Below are positions 49,701-60,294 of a DNA stretch of 64,000 bases, in pieces. A program made the translations under genes and the position numbers. The notes beneath the pieces are model-generated. The model did not search any database. It was not told the origin of the DNA and was given only the letters and a program-made list of their open reading frames with translations. The stretch covers positions 38,843,404 through 38,907,403 of the forward strand of contig CM032122.1 of assembly GCA_018894105.1 (NCBI GenBank). Direction: 5' to 3'. The DNA is from Jacaranda mimosifolia. Its lineage: Eukaryota > Streptophyta > Magnoliopsida > Lamiales > Bignoniaceae. Numbering within the stretch: position 1 is the stretch's first letter; every line of letters starts with the position of its first letter.

Positions 49701-50560
49701 AGATAATTTCATCGTATAATTTCAAGTAAAAAGAAGTATAAACCTCAAAAAAGTGAAGTACAACTTTTATGCCTTTCAAGTACAAATCAAAAACTTCCCA
49801 TCTTACAAATAAAATTATATATATCAATTGGGTTCAAGTGTTTAACAACTAAATAGGAAATAAAAACCCTAAACATGAGAAAATAGACAAGAAATAAGAA
49901 TAACACTGAAAAATCACAGACATTTAAAACTGTAAATGCAGAAAACATACATTTGTTTCTTTTTATCACTTCTTTTTGTATTTCGCTTCTTGTTGCCATT
50001 GTTTCTCCTTCCATTGTCACAAAAAAAAATGGCAAAAATTTTGGTGTCTTTTTTTTTTTTTCTTTCTCGCATCAATGGCAGAGGAACGATTTCGCGCCCT
50101 TTTGTTTGGCCGCTTGGAGAAGTCGTCGATTTTAGAAAAAAAATAAATGAAAGCATTCTTCTTGAAGAGAAAAACGCATTTCTTAGGTATTTTTGTTGTT
50201 TTCTCTAACTACAAGGATATATGTGTCTTTCTAAAAGATATGGGGAGTGATTTCTAAGTTTTGTGAAAAAGTAGGGAGTTTAGTGTGTAAAAATTCAAAT
50301 GGGGACTGATCACTAAAATGAAAGTAGGATTAGGGATTTTTTTCTAATTAACCATTTTGGGAAAACAAAGGAAAATAATTTTATTTTCCCAAAATGCAAC
50401 AAAACATAGCCTAAAACTTACGCTGCGTACAAAAGATACAGCATGATGTACCACACTGTGTCACAAAAAATGTAACTTCCCTTTTTGTCCCTCTAGAAGA
50501 GAAATTACAATGCCAAAACCGTCGCCACCGAACCGAAACGAAGACAACGTATACTACTAA

Positions 50561-51145
50561 TCAAACACGAGGTACAACGGCTGGTGCACCGGCGGACGGA
50601 GCAGAAACGCCGTTGATGAAAGACAAGAATCCGGAACCGGCTAAATCCTGATCATCCAGAAATAAATCCTCCGGATCTCTAAACGCGCCATGCGCACACA
50701 CGATCCCGATCCCGGTCAGAGCTGTTGACATCAGCAATGATCCGACGTTCGTCAGGAAGACCACGAAAACCGTTAGGCCAATCAGAATCCACATTGCCTC
50801 GAGATCGGAGAAGGTGCGGTTCAAGATGACGAGCGGTTGATCGGCGGGGCGGAGGATGTAGAGGAAGAGCCAGGCGGCGAGCAGCGAGAGCAGCATGAGG
50901 AGAGAAAACGGGTGGGAAAGGAGGGAGAAGGCGAGTATCAATGCGAGTATGGAGAGGTAGTTGATGTGGAAGTAGGATAGGTTCTTGCGGATGCGGCTAA
51001 TGGCTTCGGACAGGGAGGCGGGGCGGGAGAAGGCAGAGCGATCGATTAGTTCGAGCCAGGGGCGGCGGCGAGTGACCGTGCGGCGGAGGGCGTCAGAGAG
51101 GCGCGTGAGGTGCTCGCTGAGGGCGGGTGGCGGGGGGAGGGACAT
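50561..51145 (-). CDS. PRA1.B: PRA1 family protein, B group
   Basis: Prenylated Rab acceptor homologue of ER/Golgi membranes, thought to aid Rab GTPase membrane delivery and vesicle traffic. Intronless, 194 residues, the normal size for plant PRA1.B proteins. A Pro/Arg-rich cytosolic N-terminus (1-55, including RRRPWLELIDRSAFSRPAS) precedes NLSYFHINYLSI, two hydrophobic hairpins at about 61-97 and 115-150, the conserved RPADQPLVILNRTFSD linker (99-114) and the acidic DPEDLFLDDQD segment (158-168). The start at 51145 (MSLPPPPALSEHL) was chosen because family proteins begin this way; the frame stays open to an ATG at 51244, adding 33 residues that look non-native. Arabidopsis members sit beside laccase and SNX2b genes, as here. 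The exact B number is not resolved. Confidence 0.93.
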   Translation of the reverse strand: MSLPPPPALSEHLTRLSDALRRTVTRRRPWLELIDRSAFSRPASLSEAISRIRKNLSYFHINYLSILALILAFSLLSHPFSLLMLLSLLAAWLFLYILRPADQPLVILNRTFSDLEAMWILIGLTVFVVFLTNVGSLLMSTALTGIGIVCAHGAFRDPEDLFLDDQDLAGSGFLSFINGVSAPSAGAPAVVPRV

Positions 51146-51556
51146 GATCGGGATTTCAGGAAATGTTTGGGGGTGTTTTAGGAGAGACGAGAGAATTTGA
51201 CTTTCTAAAAAGTGAGTGGGGGCCGGGGGCAGACCATTTTTCACACATATATATTCTATATTTAGGTGGAAATATATTATCCGTTGATGGTGGTGATTAG
51301 ACGGTCGAGATTAATTCTGGGAGCGAGATTGTGGGTACGCGGAGAGTGGAAGTGAAGGAAAGTGACTGGAAAGAACATCAGCCTTAAGATACGCTTAATT
51401 TGTTTTCCACATTTAAATGTTAAGTAAAAGCACTTTCTTACAATATCGACAAATTAATTGTAGTTAGTGGAAATTGTCTTTTATATATGAAATTATATTT
51501 TATAACATTCAATTAAGACTATAAAAAAGATGGTATTAGACTTAATTTTACTTATA

Positions 51557-53395
51557 GGGTCTTTGGGTGAGCTTATAAGATTCACAAAATATTTTATAAG
51601 ATGTTTAAAAACTTATAAGTTGATAAAAAAGTGTTTGGTAATTTTTTTAAAAAAAAGAGTTTATAAGATTCTAAAATAAGATGTTAAAATCTTAGGGCTT
51701 GTTGTCTTATGTTTTGGCCATTTTTTAGAAAATTTTTTGGGGGAATGAGTTTTTGGGAGAAAATTTGAAGAATATGCAAAGTGTTTCTTTTTGTTTTGAA
51801 AAAATATAGAAAATGATTTGAAAATGAGTTGTTTGTTTCTTTATGTTATGGGAGAAGACAAATTTTACTGTTAATATCAAATCAATTGCTTTTTTGTTGG
51901 GTTTGTAAGATAAAAGTGATTTTTTTATATAATATATTATATATATATGTATATTATAGTTGGATGATGTGTGTGTATATATATGTAGTGATTGATATAT
52001 TGTTGTAATAAAATAATATGTAATTAATTCAATTGATGCTTTTATTTTAAAATTTACATTTTTATGAATTTATTAATAAATATTAATTATTTATGAATTT
52101 ATAATTATATCTTAATTAAAATTTTTTGGCTAATATCATAATTGTTGATATTAGCTTATATAAAAAATAATTAATTATTGTACATTAATTATAAACTAAT
52201 TATTGTTTATTCTTAAAATATAATTATTTAATTATTTATTATTTACAATTTATGTATAAATAAAACTTAGTTATTTATTTAAATAAAATAAAAAATTACA
52301 TTAGACTTAATAACGATTCATCAAATTAAAAAAATAAATAATTTTATATTTTATGAAACTAAATCATCTTAAATTATTTATTAAACAAATAAGTGTAATA
52401 TTCAATTATACTTGAAATATGAAACATAATTAATATATGCATAATAAGTTATTTAAATAATTAAATAAATTAATTTAATATGTTATTTATTTATTTTAAC
52501 TCATTATTTAATTAATATATTATTTAATAAATAAATTTCTTAGTGACTATCAAAAAAATTTTTACTTAATTTTTATTAATTTTCTTGATAATTATTTTAA
52601 TTGTATTAATATTAATTTATTAAACTTAATAGATTATTAAATAAATATCACAATATATTTAATTTTTTATAATAATTTTAAATAAATGTGAATATTAATA
52701 TTTAATGAAGATTAATTTTTTGAAAGGATTAATTTATTTATTATATCAAATTAAAATATTTTAAATTATTTATTAAATGAATAAATATAATATTTAATTA
52801 ATAAGTAATTTAGTTAATTTAATATTTTATTTAGTAAATAAATTATTTATTAAAGTTAATTAATTTTCTCGATTATTATTTTAATTAAATTTGTAAACAT
52901 AAGTTTTATAATTTTTTAAGTAGTAAAATTTCAAAATTTTCATATATGTAAATATATGTATATGTATATGAGTGAAATGAGATAATGATAAATGAATAAG
53001 TGATGTGAAAGATGGAGTGAGAAAATGAAGGAGTATGTGTACTTTTTAGGGTGTAGGATTTTTTTGGGTAAAAATTTGTAGTGTTTTGGGATAAATATTG
53101 AGGAATGTGCATACATTTTGAAATTTTTGTGGGGATTGAAATTTTTTTCCCCAAAATGTAGGATAACAAGCCCATATAAACTCTTTTAAAAAAAGTAAAT
53201 AGACCTTAATTTATTTTTAACATCTTAACAAACTTCTTTATTTTTAATCATTTTAATTACAAAATTGCCACTATTAACATCTTATATCTTATTTTATCCA
53301 AACACTTTAATAATTTATTTTAAAAATAAAATATAACATCTTATAACTTATAAGATGTAGAAAATTATAAGATATTTTAGTATCTCACTGTACAA
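51557..53395. mobile_element. Outer inverted-repeat element, interrupted
   Basis: The left arm has CTTATAAGATT, AAAACTTATAAGTTGATAA and AAAGTGTTTGG; the right arm, reversed, has CATCTTATAAGTTATAAGATG and AAAGTGTTTGGATAAA. Both arms meet at the 1.48-kb inner element with matching AAAGAGTTTATA. The outer ends are imprecise. Confidence 0.45.
51695..53173. mobile_element. 1.48-kb MITE-family element
   Basis: Left end GGGCTTGTTGTCTTATGTTT and reversed right end GGGCTTGTTATCCTACATTT are inverted repeats. Left flank TTA, right flank ATA, so the duplication is not exact. Its first 100 bp match the reversed right end of the 470-bp element in NAA25. The centre (about 52000-52900) is almost purely A and T and carries no gene. 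Confidence 0.7.
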
Positions 53396-55352
53396 TTTGT
53401 CTATTTTCAATGAGAGAAATGCCCATTTGTCTTTTTATTGCATTATAATTTTTAATTTCTAAAAATGGTATAACTATTCAATACATATGGTCCTAACCTA
53501 CATACGCAATGTCACTTTAGCCTTATAGGACTGTGTGACCACAATTAATGTGTAGGTTGATGCTAAAAATTGAATTATTGAAATGAGAACGGGTTCGGGT
53601 TTTACTCGAAAATCCGAATCCACTTTAAACTATTTCGATCAAGAATTTGAGATTATAAATGAAGAGTTAATACGTTAAAATATTCTTAATTAATTATGTA
53701 TGTATTTATATAATGTATAATATATTTATATATAATAAAGTAGTGTGCATGTATACTAAGATTTAAAAATAAATACATTTTAAAGCTATATATACACCTT
53801 TTTTTCTTCTTGTTAAGTTGGCTCAATCCTTGTGGATTGACATTAATGGCCGTGATAAATGCAGTGGGATAGTGCCTACGTGTGGGGTGGTCAGTGGTCT
53901 ATGTACTTTAATAATTGAGCATAAATGCAAGTTTGTTGGATGCCATTAAGTCTTAATGTTTTAAAAGAAAAATATATTTTAAAGAAAAAAATTAATTTTA
54001 ATCAAGCAAAAAATAAAAAATAAAAAATAAAAAAATATAGCAAGATATTTTAATAAATTTATCATTGTGACCCTATAAAAAAACATTGATATACTAAAAG
54101 ATTTTCAAATTCTCATACTTCTTATATATTTATATAATTTATACAATCATACGCGCTTAATCTTTTTTTTATAATTTAAATTTTTTATTTTATGCATATA
54201 AATATGGAGGTGATATCATGAGATCAATTAACTGTTCAATCCAAATACTTTATATTTTTAATATCACCAATATCTTTACTAAAAATATTAAAGTAACAAA
54301 ACCATGTGCAGTGCACATTCAATTAGACTACTTTGGCAAGCAGTTTTGCATTTCTGAACTCTCCACTTTCCAGCACCTTACTACCACCAACAACCTGTGA
54401 ATTTGTTTGTTGTTATAAATAATAATGTCACGTTTGCCTGTCTTGTTCTCCAACAAACTTATTTAAGAGTAAATGACAAAAAGAAAAACTTTGTAATATT
54501 TCGTGGACCAAGTCTATATTAATTCTTAAGTAGATAAGTCCAAATTTCAATTCGAATGTGAAATCCCCATTTACCTCCCCAAATGGGCAAGACAAAATTG
54601 AAATATAATACTTGTGAGTATTTATTTTGTATATTTTAACCATTTAATTTTATTATTAGCATAATGATAATAATAATAAAATTAATAATTTTTCATTATA
54701 ACAAAGTGGGATTTATTGATAATACAATATTAGATTGAGGAAATATTTATTAAAATAAAACAATAATTAGTTGCCTATATTACAATGAAATAAGAATGAT
54801 TTAAAATTATATGTCAATTTATATGATAACATATAACAATAATGATGATGAAGATAATGAAAACTTTTAAAAATGAGATAATTCAAAATAATTAATTAAT
54901 TTAGAATTTACGGCAAGTGAGCTTGAAATTAATTTTACAATCTTAGTTGAACTTAAGTTCAAAAAGAATTTAAAGCTCGATTTCAATTCGATTAATTTAC
55001 ATTTCAATTATGTTTATTTAGTAATAAGTTATGTTTAGTGATTTGTAACCCAAGTGATATTTGTCTTCCCTATTATGTGGGAGGTCTTGTGTTTGATGCC
55101 GAATGAGCGTGTTGTGCATCTTATGTGCAATGTGTGTAGTTTATATTTTGATTTGATAATAACAAAATATTGATTTGTTGAATTTGAGAATAGAAAAATA
55201 TTAATTTATTGAAAGAATAATAATTCATCATTTGTAATATTTTTTTCTAAAAATAATAATAATAATAAGTTATTAAGTTGGTTTTTATTTAAGGAAAAGA
55301 TCACTCCATGTTTGGAAATATTTTAAAAGTTTATGAAAATATAAAATTTTTA

Positions 55353-55682
55353 GGCTTTGTTTGGTTATATTTTCCCGAAATAATATTATTTTGAAGAAAC
55401 ATAATCAAACATATTCCTATTTTTTCTTCAAGACACACATTCTTCAATATATACATACATATATATTATATAGATTATTCTTATTATAATATTAAAATAA
55501 TCATTCAATTTTATTTTCACCCAAAAAATCAAACAAAAAAATATTGATTTGACTGCTACAATAAAAAATATTTCACCAAAAATATAAATAAACATATCAA
55601 AAAATAACTTTCACATTCTCCAATAATTCATTCTTCCAAAATATATAATAAAATCAAACAAAAAATATAATCAACCATAACC
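55353..55682. mobile_element. MITE (family E/F) with TTA target duplication
   Basis: Left end GGCTTTGTTTGGTTATATTT and reversed right end GGTTATGGTTGATTATATTT. TTA abuts both ends (55350-55352 and 55683-55685), as in PIF/Harbinger-derived elements. Interior homologous to 36154-36625. It ends about 110 bases before the first EXO70B1 upstream ATG. Confidence 0.75.
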
Positions 55683-55946
55683 TTAATTTAATTTACACAC
55701 GCATACATAAGTCTAGACTCTAGATACGTAATTATAGAAATTTTAATTAATATAATTATCTAACCGTTTTATTGCCTAGAAAATTACCACCATATGTGCT
55801 TGGCGGTCTTTCTCTCGCGTTATCTTAATCAACAATCACCTTTTTCTTTTACTTTTACTTTTACTTTTCCTTTCTCTCTTTCTTTTTCTTATTTTCATTT
55901 TTCTGTCAAGATATTTCAGTCTCAGTCACACAAACCGCGTTTCCCC

Positions 55947-56159
55947 ATGACTTTTCGCTGGGCCCCAATCCCCTCTTTCTCAATTTCTGCAGCTGCCCAA
56001 ACCCCATCAAATCAAATCTCTCTGCCCATTCAACCTATTTTTGAGTTTTGGGTTGAGCTTAGGGCAGTAGGAAGGCACAAGGATCGTTACCCGGATCAGA
56101 ATTTGGGAAAGGAAAGCTCGACCAGGACCACCCTCTGCAACAATGGCGGAAAACGGTGA
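55947..56159 (+). other. Upstream ORF overlapping the EXO70B1 start
   Basis: A 70-codon frame from ATG 55947 runs past the EXO70B1 ATG (56143) and ends 17 bases into it, in another frame; an ATG at 55794 opens the same frame further upstream. The peptide shows no recognisable domain. If the transcript starts before 55947, it would reduce main-ORF translation. The leader region 55840-55910 is strongly CT-rich, as in many plant 5' leaders. Confidence 0.35.
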
Positions 56160-58002
56160 GGAGAAGCTTATAGCTGTAGCCCGTCACATAGCCAAGACTC
56201 TTGGCCATACCGACACCATGACTGATGATATTCTCAAGATTTTCTCCAACTTCGACGGAAGACTACGCGAAAAACTCACCGAAAAGCTTACCGACGATGG
56301 TGTCGAACAAACCCTCAACTCTCTTGACCGTCAGATCTCCCGTTACGTCTCCGCTGACCATCCAATTTGGTCGAACTCCGCAGATTCCGCGTCCTTCCTC
56401 GATTCGGTTGACCAATTGATCGCCGCCGTCCGTGATTGGACCCCTTTAGCCGATGACAAGAACATCTCTTCTTGCCTCGACCGCGCCGAGGATTTGCTCC
56501 AGCAGTCCATGTTCCGTTTGGAAGACGAGTTCAGAACCCTTGTTGAACGCGGTGCCGAGTCCTTCGACTTGACTCGATCCGAGTCAAGTCATCCTCATCC
56601 GGACTACTCGGACGACGACGATGACAACGTCTTCGCCGACGAGGATGAGAACTTCATCCCAGTGGCCCAGCCGATAACGGATTACGACATCGTGATCGAC
56701 GCGCTGCCAGCGGGAACCATCGGAGATTTGCACGAGATCGCGAAGCGAATGGTGATGGCTGGGTACGTAAAAGAGTGCTCGCATGCGTACAGCACATGCC
56801 GGAGGGAGTTCTTGGAGGAGAGCTTTTCCAGGTTGGGGCTGCAGAAGCTCAGCATTGATGATGTGCACAGGATGCAGTGGGCTCAGCTGGAGGATGAAAT
56901 TGAGAAATGGATGAAAGCCATTAATGTCGCGCTTCGGATTCTTTTCCCAAGCGAGCGACGATTATGTGATCGTGTTTTCTTAGGGTTCTCCTCCGCCGCT
57001 GACCTTTCTTTCATGGAGGTTTGCCGGGGTTCCACAATCCAGCTCTTGAACTTTGCTGATGCCGTGTCGATAGGCAGCCGGGCGCCTGAGAGGTTGTTCA
57101 AGGTGCTGGATGTTTATGAAACGGTGAGGGACTTGATGCCTGAATTTGAGTTAATATTTTCAGATCAGTACTGTTCGTCATTGAGGAACGAAGCCATAAC
57201 TATTTGGAAAAGACTGGGGGAGGCTATAAGGGGGATATTCATGGAGTTGGAGAATTTGATTCGCAGGGACCCGGCTAAGGCTGCCGTTCCCCGAGGTGGA
57301 TTGCATCCCATCACACGATATGTGATGAATTATCTCCGGGCTGCATGCCGGTCAAGGCAAAGCTTGGAACAGGTTTTTGAAGAGAGTTCTGCCCCTCCGG
57401 GGGCCAATCTTGATTACAGGAAAGGGGATGACCAGGCTTTGTCCTCATCATCCTCATTAGCAGTCCAAATGGCATGGATTATGGAGTTGTTGGAGAGTAA
57501 TTTGGAGGCAAAGTCGAAGATTTATAGGGACTCTGCTTTATGCTCTGTATTCATGATGAATAACGGGAGGTATATCGTGCAAAAGGTGAAAGATAACGAG
57601 TTGGGGGCACTCTTAGGTGAGGATTGGATTAGGAAACACACAGCAAAAGTGAGGCAGTATCATGTAAATTATCAAAGAAGTTCTTGGAGTAAGGTTTTGG
57701 GTGTTCTTAAAGTTGATAATAATTCTATGTCGCCTAATGGAGCATCCAGGAGTTTGAGGGAAAAGCTAAAATTATTCAATTCATACTTTGAGGAGATATT
57801 GAAGACTCAGTCGTCATGGGTGATATTCGATGATCAGTTGAGAGAAGAGTTGAGGATTTCAGTTTCTGGAACTTTGGTCCCAGTTTATCGCAGCTTCATT
57901 GGAAGATTGCAGACGGCTGATAGGTATATCAGGTATAGCGTTGAGGATGTTGAGGCTCGGATCGGTGAGTTGTTTCAAGGGACCAGCAGCGGAAGAAGGT
58001 GA
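56143..58002 (+). CDS. EXO70B1: Exocyst subunit EXO70, B1 type
   Basis: Membrane-tethering subunit of the octameric exocyst; B1 members act in autophagy-linked transport to the vacuole, stomatal and immune responses. Intronless, 619 residues, close to the 624 recalled for Arabidopsis EXO70B1. The N-terminal helical rod (1-140) precedes an acidic linker DYSDDDDDNVFADEDENF (154-171); the EXO70 fold fills about 240-610, with LCDRVFLGF (274-282), GGLHPITRYVMNYL (385-398), MNNGRYIVQKVK (472-483) and LGEDWIRKHTAKVRQY (491-506). The start MAENGEEKLIAVARHIAKTL is the expected one. GC content is higher than in surrounding DNA, as normal for exons here. Its position two genes from SNX2 matches the Arabidopsis EXO70B1-SNX2a-NAA25 order. 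B1 rather than B2 is inferred from sequence feel and synteny. Confidence 0.95.
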   Translation: MAENGEEKLIAVARHIAKTLGHTDTMTDDILKIFSNFDGRLREKLTEKLTDDGVEQTLNSLDRQISRYVSADHPIWSNSADSASFLDSVDQLIAAVRDWTPLADDKNISSCLDRAEDLLQQSMFRLEDEFRTLVERGAESFDLTRSESSHPHPDYSDDDDDNVFADEDENFIPVAQPITDYDIVIDALPAGTIGDLHEIAKRMVMAGYVKECSHAYSTCRREFLEESFSRLGLQKLSIDDVHRMQWAQLEDEIEKWMKAINVALRILFPSERRLCDRVFLGFSSAADLSFMEVCRGSTIQLLNFADAVSIGSRAPERLFKVLDVYETVRDLMPEFELIFSDQYCSSLRNEAITIWKRLGEAIRGIFMELENLIRRDPAKAAVPRGGLHPITRYVMNYLRAACRSRQSLEQVFEESSAPPGANLDYRKGDDQALSSSSSLAVQMAWIMELLESNLEAKSKIYRDSALCSVFMMNNGRYIVQKVKDNELGALLGEDWIRKHTAKVRQYHVNYQRSSWSKVLGVLKVDNNSMSPNGASRSLREKLKLFNSYFEEILKTQSSWVIFDDQLREELRISVSGTLVPVYRSFIGRLQTADRYIRYSVEDVEARIGELFQGTSSGRR

Positions 58003-59342
58003 AACCAAAGCAAGTAAGCAAGTGATAATCTAGCCTTATTGTATTGTATCATATACACTAGCCAGTTTAGCTTTTGCAAGATATGTTGTTTGTGTGTATT
58101 ATGTGGCCTTTAATCTGCTGTTACTGGAAAACTCTTACACGATTTGTATGTTAGAATTGAAATCACGGCGCTTTGTTGAGATGTATAATTTAATAGTGTC
58201 CAACGTGGTCCATTTCTGAATCGCTTCTGAGAGTATATGTATGTGACTGTCTGAAATTCTGGGCTTGAATTCCATGAAATTGAATTGCCCTCAGTCCTCA
58301 AATGAAAACTGATGGAACTTTTCTAGTCATCATTGGTTTGTAAGAAGAGCTAATCAGAATATTTGTGGCATTGTTATATGCTCTAAATGGTTCATCCAAC
58401 CATCAGAATTTTCTGCAACCCGACTGGGTGACAGTCTAATGCTGAGTTTTGTTGTATGTATAATTTGCATTTCATGCTGGGAAAATGATGATTTTGTTGT
58501 TTTTCCATTCAAGAGAGATGCAATATGCAGAGTTTCCCATCTCCAACCGCTTCCCAGAACACCCTGTTTCTACTGTAAACTTGTTTTTGGCTTCAGCTAA
58601 AGTGCATTTCTTGCTCTCATAGGTTATACCAGGTTGATGAATGTGGCATACATCTTTGGAATTGGAATCTGGATTTGCTCAGTTTAAATCATCTATTCCA
58701 GTTTATGTTTCATCTCTTATTCAATCTTATGAATATATGACGTATATTAAATATTTTTTTATAAATATATACGATTGAGAATCATATATACTTGATACAT
58801 ATACAACAAGTTAGAATACAAGATGAATAGGAAATGAAATAAAGGATCCAAAGTGTCTCCATGCAAGTCACAACCCAAAACGATTCTGCACATTCAGCAG
58901 AGCAACTGAATCTAAAACCCATTTGCCCTATACCTGAACAGAGGGGCAGTAGAAAGAATCACTGATGTCCAAGGAAACGGAGAGCACAGATGAACAATAA
59001 CAGCACCATCGGATCCATTCTTCATCAATACCGTCACTTGAAGAAGTCTGTGGCAGTACAAAATAGATTTGAAATAGAATTTCATCAACACAGATAACAC
59101 AGCCTATGAGCAAGGCAAGTTTGAAATCCAGAAATATCAAATCTCCCAAGGCAAATTATGATGTTAAGAGGATTGATTCGTGATGTTGTCAAACAAAATG
59201 TTATGCCAAAAATTACCCCTCAAGTCAACCTAAACCTTGCCAATTTGGCTTCACTTTACATTGCCCAAATGTATTTTCCCATTCTCAAACCTTAAGTCCC
59301 ATCTCCTCCATTCCTGCTCCACCAAAATTTTTCTATTTCAGG

Positions 59343-59500
59343 TAGACATGTCAAATGGTGCGCACCAGTCCCGCTCAAATCGATGGACAACGGAACAGCC
59401 CATTTAGCGATCTTGCGTGGGCTGGTTCTTCACTGGCCAGCTTTTCTAGTAGGGGGTCCAGTCCATAATCGGCCCAACTAGGTGGGCTGGTGCCTATGTA
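59343..59500. mobile_element. Possible hAT terminal remnant
   Basis: TAGACATGTCAAATGGTGCG resembles the TAGrcrTGTCAAA ends of plant hAT elements, followed by GGGCTGG and GGCCCA words in both orientations. The opposite end was not found. Confidence 0.3.
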
Positions 59501-60189
59501 GATTTGAAATACTGATAAAGTTGCAAAACACCAACAAATGTTATAAAGATTATATATACTCTATGCACAAACTATTAACATTTCTAAATCTCAAATGTTG
59601 TGGAAATTATTACTATAGTCTATAACGTTCATATTATCAAGGAGGGCATGCTAAAAGATTCTATGTTAATATTTTGATTTCTTCTATTTATCATATTAAT
59701 AAATATATAATATGTTATATGAAAATGCTTTCTTCAATTCTTTTTCTTACTTCTTCCCATTTATTTCTTTTTTAAATTTAATTATTTTATATTTTTTATA
59801 TAATTTATAAATTTAGAATTAACAATTCTTGATAGTATACAACTTATTTAAGTTATACTAATTGTCTATAATATTTTAAAAAGTGTTGTTTATTTTCAAT
59901 CATATAAATTAAAATAAATACTATTATCAAATAAAATATAGTAGTTAGAATTGTTTCGAATATATTGCACCAGTATGTATGTGTGTGTGTATATATTTCT
60001 TTATTCACTAACACGATATAGGTACTTAAAATTTATTTGTTTTGGACCCCAAACCTTACATATGAATGCGAGAATGATGCCATTGGACCAATTAACAATG
60101 ACATATCACACTGAATACATATTAATTTGAATGTACTAAATAATCATGCTAATAGTTGCACAAAAATATTTTATCCTCTATCCGTATCT

Positions 60190-60294
60190 ATATCTTATAT
60201 TTATTTATTTATACACACGCACATCAAGAATTTATTAAGTTCAAATCTTTAATTTCACACTTTACGTATAAGACTGATGCTATTCAACTAAATG
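60190..60294 (-). mobile_element. tRNA-derived SINE-like copy
   Basis: On the minus strand a box-A-like stretch (TTTAGTTGAATAGCATCAGT) and a box-B-like stretch (AAAGATTTGAACTTAA) precede GCGTGTGTATAAATAAATAA and a further A/T tail. The tail module is identical to that of 7451-7553. Confidence 0.5.

Larger units (their letters stand above)
43690..50320 (+). mobile_element. Degenerate Mutator-like element (MULE) with long terminal inverted repeats
   Basis: The left side (about 43690-43783) and right side (about 50230-50320, reversed) share a long inverted repeat carrying ATCAGTCCCCA, AAACTCCCTA and ATCACTCCCCA in the same order and spacing, about 85-90 bp. Between them lie a transposase N-terminal fragment, a transposase C-terminal fragment with a zinc knuckle, four tandem arrays and an LTR-retrotransposon piece. 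The catalytic DDE core is absent, so the element cannot move by itself. Exact outer ends and the 9-11 bp target duplication could not be fixed. Confidence 0.75.
43331..50413. mobile_element. MITE-like shell interrupted by the Mutator-like element
   Basis: Left end GGTAGCGTTTTGATATG and reversed right end GGCTATGTTTTGTTGC are weakly inverted, and TAA flanks both sides (43328-43330 and 50414-50416). The left 350 bp (TTTTGGGAGAATGAGTTTTG, ATCAATGCTTTTTTGTTGGA) is homologous to the element at 51695-53173. The simplest reading is a MITE split by the large insertion; the terminal match is imperfect. Confidence 0.45.
51146..55793. other. Intergenic between PRA1.B and EXO70B1, nested MITEs
   Basis: The two genes diverge, so both promoters are here. 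A nested pair of inverted-repeat elements occupies about 51557-53395 and a MITE lies at 55353-55682. A weak tRNA-like SINE candidate (AACCCAAGTGATATTTG ... GGTCTTGTGTTTGATGCC) lies at about 55045-55150. From 53400 to 55030 nothing beyond AT-rich sequence is seen. Confidence 0.6.

Noticed and set aside
49787..50208. Open frames on both strands near the right end of the MULE
   Set aside because: Overlapping frames in T-rich and GAA-rich sequence, next to the terminal repeat; no known domain.
58912..59149. Minus-strand frames with somewhat higher GC downstream of EXO70B1
   Set aside because: No recognisable protein and no flanking exons; two frames are equally open, so coding is not supported.
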